In this document: in pieces, positions 22,273 through 29,400 of the stretch
Layout: every line of letters begins with the position of its first letter
Position numbering within the stretch: the stretch's first letter is position 1
Origin: Gonapodya sp. JEL0774
Taxonomy: Eukaryota; Monoblepharomycota; Monoblepharidomycetes; Monoblepharidales; Gonapodyaceae
Direction of reading: 5' to 3'
Assembly (NCBI GenBank): GCA_027604505.1
Contig: JADIIX010000208.1
Coordinates: 1 to 29,400 of the forward strand
Length of the DNA stretch: 29,400 bases
Made by a program: the position numbers and the translations under genes
Notes under the pieces: model-generated
Database searches by the model: none
What the model was told of the DNA's origin: nothing
Seen by the model: only the letters and a program-made list of their open reading frames with translations

Positions 22273-24308
22273 ATGGAGGATTCTAATACTCCATCTATCC
22301 ACGCACCCAAACCTCGCGCTGGAGGCAGAGCATCTTCTTCAGGAAACCTCCTCGATGTTCCTGGTACTCATCTCTCTCCCATGGGTCGTACTCTGACTCC
22401 AGCACCCGCCACATGGCCTGGTGATTTGATGTTTTTCCCCTTGAGTGATGGCTTTCACGATCTCAGTCTTCCGTCTCGCTTGACAGTTCGATCCGAGTCG
22501 CCGGACGTAATATCTTGGCACAGTGGCGGCAATGAACCGGATCGCTTACCACCTACCTCTCATCTTCACCCACGAGCTGGCTCAGTGGACATGGCGAGAC
22601 CTTATGAAGGCGCGAATGTGCACCAGCCTCCACAGTCCTTTGCAGATGCGGCTTCTACGTTGCGTCTTGTCGGACACGCAGCCAGGCACTATCGGACGTT
22701 CCATCATGCCCACGAGGTTAGTTGAAGTTTCTTGCCAGTGCTCTTCACGTGATGCCTCATATATTTATGCACTTTCACCAACAATCCACAAATCCTCCTC
22801 ACAAATAGGAAGCTCCCTTACCGCCACCACAGAAGCCACCCATTACTCCACCTCCCGTACGGGCCATCCCCGATGACACCAAGGCATCGTCGTCGGAGCA
22901 TGCACCGCCATATTTACCTTCACATAAACCTGCCCCAACTCCACAAGAACTGAGCGCAACATACAAGTTGGCCTTTGAAGACCATGATTTCTTGATGAGT
23001 GAAGAATTGAGGCATAGTATGTGTTTGGAGAGGACACTGGATAATCAGCAGCCCCAGTCTCACAATCCACAATGGATAGTTCGTCTGCAGCTTGAACACC
23101 TCAAGGTCGAAAAGGTGCTTAAAGAGAAGGGCATTGAATCGACGGGTTCGTGGCATTACTACGCATGGGCTACTTCTGTGTTCATTCACTCACTCACCCA
23201 CACCAACCTCGTTCAGTCGTGATCTTCGGTTCTGCTCGAATCCGTCCCGCTGTACCGATTCAGCAGAAGATCGGTGAACTCACTGCCTCCATCGAGCGCT
23301 TGACCTCATCCGCAGATGGTGCTGACCAAGAAACTCTGCACACACTGCGTGCAGAGCTCCTCACGCAGCAGAGACTCTTGCCATTGTCCAAGTATTACGA
23401 TCAAGCAAGAGAATTAGGTTTGTTTGGTAGAGAGGTGCTCGACATGTTATGTGCTGTTTTCGTGAATCTGCTCGCGCATTTGTTTTGCTCCTGTTGTCAT
23501 AATACAGGACGAATCGTGACACGAGCGAGCGACCGGCATGGAATGGTCGTGGTCACGGGAGGAGGGCCCGGAATCATGGAAGGCGCGGTGGGTGGCGTCA
23601 TGGAAACCTCTTTTGGCAGTGCACCGATTCCAACAAAGATATGTGTCATTAGAATCATGGTGCACACGATGCCCAGGGATACTCCGTCGGCTTGAATATA
23701 GTTCTACCGCACGAGCAGCACCCCAACCCATACGTCACCCCCGAACTGTGCTTTTCGTTCCACTACTTTTCCATGCGGAAGATGCACTTCTTACAGAGAG
23801 CGAGGGCATTAGTGGCGTTCCCTGGTGGGTTATTCGAGTTTATCTTGTTCTGCTGATGAACAACTGGCATATGCTTTGGCTCCTATCAAAAATGAACCAT
23901 AGGTGGCTGGGGAACCTTTGATGAGTTGTTTGAATGTTTGACGCTGATGTGAGTATCAACGATGAAATTGCCGAAACATTCGGTTTGGGACGGACCAACT
24001 ATCAAACTGATGAAAATCGGCAAGCCAAACCAAAAAAATGCGACGTATTCCCGTCCTGCTCTTTGGTCGTGAATTTTGGGACAAGGTGGTGCGTTGGGAC
24101 GGGTTCGTGGAGACGGTGAGTACTGAGTGTTGTGACGCAACAAGTTGTCCGAGTGACACAGCCGCAGCTCACGACGATGCCAACCACGCCACAGGGAGTC
24201 ATTGCACCAGATGATCTGCAACTTTTTCACTTTGTGGAGACGGCTGACGACGCGTGGCGGGTGATTTGCAACTTTTACGAGAATGCCGGGACAAACACAG
24301 AGAAGTGA
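22273..24308 (+). CDS. LOG / lysine decarboxylase-like nucleotide phosphoribohydrolase, 473 aa
   Basis: Rossmann-fold protein of the family once labelled lysine decarboxylase; characterised members (plant LOG, bacterial PpnN/YgdH) release the base from nucleoside 5'-monophosphates. Exons: 22273-22716, 22809-23016, 23080-23145, 23217-23417, 23508-23587, 23653-23824, 23903-23948, 24025-24115, 24195-24308, all in phase. Core marks: VVIFGSARI (about 239-247), VVVTGGGPGIMEGANHGAHDAQG (320-342), GLNIVLPHEQHPNPY, FHYFSMRKM, FPGGWGTFDELFECLTLIQT (PGGxGTxxE at 390-398, with Trp in place of the commoner Phe/Leu) and RIPVLLFGREFWDKVV. The catalytic Arg/Glu region is intact. The first 190 residues are an added Pro/Ser-rich, disordered N-terminus; an insert of about 40 residues lies between the first strand and GRIV. 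An AATAAA lies 66 nt after the stop. Exact substrate unknown. Confidence 0.9.
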
Positions 24309-24757
24309 CCCATTTTTAACGAAGAAGCAAATCTGATCTATTGGGGCAAGGAATGGAAACTATGTTCGATTGAAAATAAAAGGAAACATTGCGGATATGT
24401 CCGCGTTCACATGGTGTGGGACCCAAGCCCGCCAATGCTTCAGATTTCTGCCCTGTGGTCGTAACACCGTCGATGTGTTTTGAAAGCCGAATAATATTCC
24501 CAACTTGGCCCTCTGCAGCCGTGCTTGGCAGTCTCAACCTGGCACTAAGATCTCTGGTTCGTGCACGTTGCAAGGATTCGTAAAGTTTCAGCCGTCATGG
24601 AAGTATCCGCTGGACTATTGAGCTTTGCAGAAACTCATTAAGAGGGATATGTTCAGGAACTGTTCTCCTCACTGAGCAAGGGACTGGACGCACCAACTGC
24701 AGTATTTGGGGGGCTCCGAATGATTTATGTACATTCAAAAAGAGCAATTAAAACTGG
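24309..24757. other. Convergent intergenic region
   Basis: This 449-bp stretch between the stops of the LOG-like and GPHR-like genes contains the AATAAA of the former. Apart from that I see no gene, repeat or structured element. Confidence 0.4.
24375..24380 (+). terminator. Candidate polyadenylation signal AATAAA
   Basis: AATAAA in an A-rich context lies 66 nt downstream of the stop codon of the LOG-like gene. Confidence 0.4.
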
Positions 24758-26491
24758 CTACACAATGTCTTGTAGCTCCTCTGCCACCCAGGCTTGATCC
24801 AGAGTTTTCGAGCTCGACACTAAATCCTTCCTTTCGCGAAAATCCCAAGTGCAAAATCCAAGAGCGGCGATTGCGGTTACCAAGAACGTCCCGTTGTTAA
24901 TCTTGTCAAATGCACTCGATATTGTCCAAGGAACTTCTATTTTCATACTGGGGACTTGCAGCATTGTTATCAGCGAAAGGGCATAGAGGCTCAGGAAATG
25001 GGAAGAGAGGAGGGTCGAAAAGGCCGCGGATGGTTGAGTTATTGAAGGAAAGTGACGCAAAATCTTGAGCGGAGAGCAGTTCGTCACAATAAAAGTCATG
25101 TAGGGAACCAACATCGACGGAAAAACCTTTGTACCCCATTGCACAATCGACCGAGCACTGGAAATCATCACACCACCGAGGACTGCAAAACTTGCCGCTT
25201 TTGCGATCTCGTTACGATCTCCTTCATCGAGAGAAGTTAGACGGGACAACCAAATGGTGACGGGATCAGCACCGCGGATGGACTTGGGGGACGCGACGTT
25301 GATAACAGCCTCGGGGCAACATAGAGTGCAGCGCGCTGAGACTTGGGCACGTACGTACCGGTCGATTGATGACCTACTGAGAGTAATCTCATCACGCAAT
25401 ACGCCGCCCAGAACCACCCAAGAACTCCAGATATCCGTCCAGTCAGAGTACGAGAGTATGCTGATCGGAACTGGACAAATCTCGGAATGGGACTTCCGTG
25501 AGACACCGCAAGAGAGGAACTTTTCTACTCACAGCTTCATCTTGCAAGCCACTGAGATCTCTGTTCAGATTTGAAACGATGAAATCGAGGTCCTTGAGTT
25601 CTCTTTCGATGGCCGCTGATACTATGAGAGCAACGACATGTTCACATAGCCACACGGACTTGTGGAGAGAATAAGTAAAACGCACTCGCTTCCGACGTCA
25701 CGAACGGGCTCAATCGTGCGCTCCAATGGGGCTTGGAGGTTCCGATCTCCCTTTCACGTGCTAACAAGAGCTTTGCACGTTTTCGATCGGCAAGTTCTTG
25801 CGCATGAGCAATCCGCCTTTTCAGATAATTGATCTCCGGAAGGGATATCGGACTTTTAAACATTCCTTGTAAGAAGCGGAAGTTCTCTCTAGCAGTGTGC
25901 CTACCCACCAAACGAATGCTGCAAGGGTGGCATATGGCGTCGCGACTGCACCCAGTCCTGAAAGTGCACTCGTCATTACCACTCCCAAGAACGCCGTCCG
26001 AGAACCGACATCGAGGAGGAATACGGAGAGTGGTTCCGGAACCACTTGGAGCACTGTTGTGATTCGCCTGAAGAGGATCTGAAAAGCAATTAAAATGAAG
26101 AGAGCTATACCGAATTTTCCTTCCATGTAAATCAATAGAGCCAGAAACGGAACGGCGAGTTGGATGAAGAACAATTGAATGTAAAGGCATGCATTGAATA
26201 GCTGAGCCAGAATGAAAGGAGTTCTTAGAATCTGTCCTATATGTCCTGTTTGAGCTATTGACTCTCTTTACCGTTTGGAGGAATCTAGTGTAATGAGATG
26301 ATGATGATGGAGAGTCGGCTGGGTTTTTGAACAGGTGATGCGAACTCAACGGTGAACAGGCCAGCAATATCGCATCCCAAGATTATAAATGGCATCATCG
26401 ATGTTACAACTGTTGCTGTTGCGAGGGTCTGTGCTGACCTAAGATAACGTCTCGCCCGCCCATCGCCCAATGGCTGATGGTGTCCATTCAT
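24758..26491 (-). CDS. GPHR-type (Golgi pH regulator / GPR89) membrane protein, about 460 aa
   Basis: Multi-pass membrane protein of the GPHR family, anion channels that set Golgi lumen pH. Exons: 26346-26491, 26272-26284 (both tentative), 25909-26231, 25686-25852, 25533-25621, 25378-25470, 24758-25309. Family marks: hydrophobic helices at the start (TVVTSMMPFIILGCDIAG is roughly the first), the signature GVVMTSALSGLGAVATPY, a charged helix EINYLKRRIAHAQELADRKR, the coiled AIERELKDLDFIVSNLNRDL, then FRSAYSRTLTGRISGVLGWFWAAY, and INVASPKSIRGADPVT matching the DPVT block. Four more hydrophobic segments follow. The 460-aa total and in-phase joins match the family's usual length of about 455-480. 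The N-terminal part rests on a 13-nt exon and a 40-nt intron and needs cDNA support; the last five exons are firm. Confidence 0.85.
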
Positions 26492-26741
26492 GGTGCGACT
26501 TAGGCTGGTTCGGCAGTGCTGAGACGAGTGCAAGTGGATTCGTTTTTGATGTTGGACTGAATTATCCTTGTTTTCGTGTGAACAGCAGAACAAGTCAGGT
26601 GACCTTTATAATCCACTTATGCGCGACACGATTACCACAGGTGCGTTGTGCCACCTCGCAACAGAAAGGGACCCATCTACCACTAAAAATATCTATCTTA
26701 AGGAGATTCCGAATGCAGAAACAGACGGTCACATATGTGAC

Positions 26742-27343
26742 CTACTCCACAAACTCAACCATCAGGCGCAAAAGAAGAAAACACCACTCCTGGAATGAAA
26801 GAAAAAGGAAAAATCAAAATCGTTTAGTATGGCACTGAAGGATTTAATCCAAGTTTGAAGAACAGGAGAATGCACATCCAAAAATGAGGGGGAAGAAATG
26901 GCATTCAGTTCCAATCACCATAACACAGACAAGGGCAGCAGAGATCAAATTTCAAGATGACAACTTACTGTAGCCAGGAACCTTTGTGGGGAAGATTTGG
27001 GACATGAATAGATCATGTCGGTGGTAACAAACCCCGGAACACTCTCTGTGGTAGAGTGAAAGGGAAGAGAGGAACATAACCATCTTCATCAGCTCAGTCC
27101 AAGGCAGGGCCTCAACAGACTCAATTAGAACAACAATCGAGCTATGCTCTCACCTGGATGAGTGCACACTTGGTATGCTGGAGGGAGCAGTGATGGTGCT
27201 GTTGTAGCTATAGCAGCTGCAGTCATTGGAAAGTTGTCTGTCCCTGCATCATCAAGCTCGAGCTCAGACTCGTTGTCGAGCTGAATGTCCATCATCTCTA
27301 TGTTGGCCATCTTTGCCGTCGCGTCGGCCCTGCCAAGTGCCAT
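26742..27343 (-). CDS. Doubtful small spliced gene, about 104 aa
   Basis: Three exons with good splice sites and exact phase: 27154-27343, 26969-27045, 26742-26789. It opens MALGRADATAKMANIEMMDIQ, then an acidic stretch (DNESELELDD) and an Ala/Thr-rich part; after the first intron comes SVPGFVTTDMIYSCPKSSPQ. No signal peptide, domain or family is recognised. An ATATAAA box on the same strand lies 115 bp upstream of the ATG. Long introns (108 and 179 nt) against a tiny coding sequence, and the gene-poor repeat-bearing setting, make this a weak call; it may also be a relic of something larger or chance. Confidence 0.3.
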
Positions 27344-27457
27344 GGAATGGGAACAAGCTGATATCAGGCAACTGGATACACCAGGGTCCAGGACAAGGCA
27401 AGTGGTAGATGGAGAGCGGCAAGATGGGTGTATAATCAGTAATTCGAATGAATGGGC

Positions 27458-27464
27458 TTTATAT
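27458..27464 (-). promoter_or_regulatory. TATA-like box
   Basis: ATATAAA on the minus strand, 115 bp upstream of the ATG of the doubtful small gene. It is one of the few clear TATA-like boxes noticed in the window, but the region is AT-rich, so it could be chance. Confidence 0.3.
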
Positions 27465-27647
27465 CCCGGTCAAGGTGAAACCCGCCCTGAGGAGCAGCAG
27501 CTCCTTCAACAATATAATATATTGCGGTGCCAGGGTGCGCTGTAACACTCACGTTGTTTCGTTACAACAACAAGATTGGATAGATTGAGAAGCGGAAGTG
27601 AAATCAACCTGGTCTGTTGCATTATAATGACAATGCTTTAAGTTCGC

Positions 27648-27760
27648 CGCTCTTCGCACGAAACAGTGACGCTTTTGGCTCTTCGCACGAAAGAATGGCT
27701 CACTTTTCGCACGTAAGAGTGACTCAATCTTTTCGCTCTTCGCAGGAAAGAGTCACAGAC
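27648..27760. repeat. Degenerate short tandem repeat, four units
   Basis: Four imperfect copies of a unit like TCTTCGCACGAAAGAGTGAC occur at about 27650, 27680, 27704 and 27737, spaced 24-33 nt. The core TTCGCACGAAAG is itself nearly palindromic (TTCG...CGAA). The array lies in a gene-free stretch. It is too irregular in spacing and sequence for a CRISPR and the organism is a eukaryote. Confidence 0.7.
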
Positions 27761-28316
27761 TGACGCTTTTTGGACAGTGTTTGTTTGCCGCCAACCAATA
27801 ATATTCGCAATACGTCCAATTGCCTCTGTTTCGTACTATATTCGAGACTTTGCCCCCACACATTCCCCCGTTCCATAGCAATAAATTATATTGACCATCG
27901 GTTGACACTCACATACTTTGAGATATCTGTGGGGTAAGAGTAGGAAGGGAAACACGGAGCACCCACACATACAGTATCTGAGAATCAATTGATGATACAT
28001 TATATTTTTATTGAGGCCCTGCCACGTTGACGTATTAAAAAATTATTATATGAGAGCAGTCGGACGTTTGTTGAACATGCACGCTGCACCCGCGTGCATA
28101 CTTCTGCCCCTCCCCTCACAAATCGTCACAGGTGGGATCCAACGTGACGGGAGATGCGGATTGGATCTGACCATTCCATCAATATTGTCACAGTGCGGAT
28201 AGGGATTGTTCGTTGCAGTTCCCTTCCTTTCTTCCTCTTCTCCGCCTGCATTCCCTCCACTTCCGCGCAACGCGAGGCACATTTTTCTGCTCGTCACACC
28301 CTCGAATTGCTTCATC

Positions 28317-28544
28317 ATGCCTTCTTCGCGTCCATCTACCCTCCCGGGGCGAATCGGTCTCTCCAATCAACTTCGGACCAGCGACTCGACCCCCCCCCGT
28401 CTCCCCTGTTTCGACTCCGCTCCTACCTCTGAATCCCGAGTCCTCTGCTTGCCCCTCAGATCGCATTCTTTGTGGTATCTTGCAGTGATTGAATGCTGCT
28501 GACGCAACTAGGGAATCCTCTGAGATATCTCCGTTGGCAAACGG
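28317..28544 (+). pseudogene. Possible gene 5' end broken at a C9 run
   Basis: After the pyrimidine tract at 28219-28260 an ATG opens MPSSRPSTLPGRIGLSNQLR, a plausible Ser/Pro-rich N-terminus, but the frame soon becomes unlikely and stops at 28502. At 28390-28398 there is a run of nine C. With eight C the frame would run on through a Ser/Pro/Leu stretch up to a GTATCT or GTGGTA donor, then a CTGAC branch and CTAG acceptor at 28512, to a short exon reading NPLRYLRWQT. It may thus be a pseudogene, a sequencing error in a homopolymer, or chance. The downstream part of such a gene was not found. No family recognised. Confidence 0.25.
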
Positions 28545-28856
28545 TGCGTAGCAGATTCTGCATGACTGGATCCTAAGAACGACTCAAAAAGTGTGTCGCC
28601 CCCAATTCTCCCCAAATTTGGCATAGGTACGACATATGTGGAATGCTCGTGGGTGGTGCATCCGCAATGAGTAGCTGCCACCATTTTCTTTTTCGGGAAT
28701 GCTTAGATGTGAAATTTCTGAGATACGCTACTCGTATTTGGCTTTGAGCGGCAATCGGCGGTGAGTTGTTCAATACCATTCTGAACGTGCCCCAGGTTGA
28801 GACTAGCCACTTTCTCTTTCTCTGTCAGATCTGGTGTCTTCACAGTCGGCATTCCA
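28545..28856. other. Gene-free stretch
   Basis: No exon, repeat or RNA gene was recognised between the possible broken gene and the tandem repeat. Confidence 0.4.
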
Positions 28857-29190
28857 CCTCTGCGTTTTTATTTGGGCGTATGAAGAATGAGCATCGTGGA
28901 GCGTCAAGGGTCATTGAGCGGGAATAGGTCCACCTAGCTACAGGTTTAATGTGGCCGAGACAGGCACCGAGCGCTTGCATGTACCGGAGATGCCGCGCGG
29001 TGCAGAGGTTGAGAAACCTCTGCGCTTTTATTTGGACGTATGAAGAATGAGCATCGTGGAGCGTTGATGGTGGTTAAGCTACATTTTTAACGTGGCCGGG
29101 ACAGGTACCGAACGCTTGCATGTACCAGAGATGCCAAGTGGTGTGGAGGTTAAGAAACCTCTGCGTTTTCATTTGGGCGTTTGAAGAATT
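28857..29190. repeat. Tandem repeat of about 140-160 bp, 2.3 copies
   Basis: Unit 1 (28857-29016, 160 bp), unit 2 (29017-29157, 141 bp) and a partial unit 3 (from 29158, about 33 bp) each begin CCTCTGCGTTTTTATTTGGGCG or a close variant and continue TATGAAGAATGAGCATCGTG in the first two. Further shared blocks are GTGGCCGRGACAGG and GCTTGCATGTACC. Unit 1 carries an extra 19 bp or so in its middle. There is no open frame across it. The copies differ by scattered substitutions, so the duplication is not very recent. Confidence 0.85.
29002..29023. repeat. Inverted repeat at the repeat junction
   Basis: GCAGAGGTT, loop GAGA, AACCTCTGC: a perfect 9-bp stem with a 4-nt loop, exactly spanning the junction of tandem units 1 and 2. 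A weaker version (GGAGGTT/AACCTC) spans the next junction near 29145-29162. Confidence 0.75.
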
Positions 29191-29285
29191 GTGATATCAA
29201 GTTGGGGGAGATGGCCCAGGTGGCCTGTGCATGGTCTTCGCTTTGTGGTTGACCACGGTACGAACTGCGGGCCTGTAAAGGGTAC

Positions 29286-29345
29286 GGGGGGGGGGGAGCG
29301 CACAGGCCCCGCGCAGCGGGAGACCCCACGGGGGGGGAACGGGGG
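29286..29345. repeat. G-run cluster with short hairpins
   Basis: Runs of 11 G (29286-29296), 8 G (29330-29337) and 5 G (29341-29345), with a GGG at 29318-29320, can form a G-quadruplex on the plus strand. Between them CCCGC-GCA-GCGGG (29308-29320) is a perfect 5-bp hairpin. Such G/C-run and hairpin mixes are common in non-coding parts of dispersed repeats, which is an inference here. Confidence 0.5.
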
Positions 29346-29400
29346 AGATAGCGGCGAACGCATAAAAAAGCATAGAAATTAAGGCGCTCGGCGTACAATA

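Larger units (their letters stand above)
27344..28316. other. Gene-poor region
   Basis: Apart from the TATA-like box and the degenerate repeat array at 27648-27760, I find no coding exon. AT-rich patches occur around 27500-27540 and 27990-28050. A C/T-rich stretch at 28219-28260 (CCCTTCCTTTCTTCCTCTTC and onward) resembles the pyrimidine tracts that precede start codons in many fungal genes and stands before the possible gene start at 28317. Confidence 0.4.

Noticed and set aside
8904-24308. Secondary-metabolite gene cluster (thioesterase, OYE, methyltransferase, LOG-like)
   Set aside because: No polyketide or peptide synthase, terpene cyclase, P450, transporter or pathway regulator is present, and METTL25, ERI1 and RING genes are housekeeping types.
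27648-27760. CRISPR-like array
   Set aside because: Units are degenerate, spacing irregular, there are only four copies, and the organism is a eukaryote.
29150-29398. 82-aa minus-strand Pro/Arg-rich frame
   Set aside because: Produced by C/G homopolymer runs and the tandem repeat; no start context or domain.
26492-29400. tRNA or other structured RNA genes
   Set aside because: No paired A-box and B-box sequences or cloverleaf could be found by eye.

Overview
The window is nuclear DNA of a filamentous fungus, most likely a basidiomycete of the Agaricomycetes type (the class is an inference). Nearly every gene is cut by several short GT-AG introns (mostly 50-110 nt) with CTNAY-like branch sites, genes lie close together on both strands, and the families are eukaryotic (GPHR, ERI1, METTL25, RING-H2, a PsuG-PfkB fusion). 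No tRNA, rRNA, CRISPR or intact transposon was found. Because introns interrupt the frames, I rebuilt each gene by joining exons so that splice phase and family motifs both fit; exon coordinates are in the entries.

Layout: (1) 459-3312 +, a 912-aa disordered Ser/Pro-rich protein with a KEN-box-like motif. (2) 3726-4157 +, an intronless 143-aa protein of a mainly phage/bacterial macro-like family. (3) 4270-8321 -, pseudouridine-5'-phosphate glycosidase fused to a PfkB kinase, 11 exons. (4) 8904-11207 -, a double-hotdog acyl-CoA thioesterase-like protein. (5) 11639-13459 +, an Old Yellow Enzyme family oxidoreductase with a C-terminal membrane anchor. (6) 13605-14987 +, an ERI1-like DEDDh exoribonuclease. 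(7) 15229-18254 -, an uncharacterised protein with a C2-like segment and a PH domain. (8) 18518-20082 -, a RING-H2 E3 ligase. (9) 20346-22133 -, a METTL25-family methyltransferase. (10) 22273-24308 +, a LOG/lysine-decarboxylase-like nucleotide phosphoribohydrolase. (11) 24758-26491 -, a GPHR-type membrane channel. From 26.5 kb on the DNA is gene-poor: a doubtful small spliced gene, a possible gene start broken at a C9 run, two small repeat arrays and a G-run cluster near the right edge.

The genes do not form an obvious pathway. Three concern RNA or nucleotide turnover (pseudouridine salvage, ERI1, LOG-type phosphoribohydrolase), but they are ordinary dispersed housekeeping genes. The most striking property is gene structure. 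Three genes need microexons of 8, 10 and 20 nt, and a fourth probably needs one of 13 nt. Each restores both phase and the family motif, and three of them encode conserved motif residues (the GGSY turn of the OYE, the LHTCG motif of METTL25, the predicted catalytic Thr of the thioesterase). No clearly new multi-gene system is visible. The best candidates for a second look are the microexon pattern, the phage-like macro protein, the C2/PH protein and the hairpin-bearing tandem repeat at the right end.
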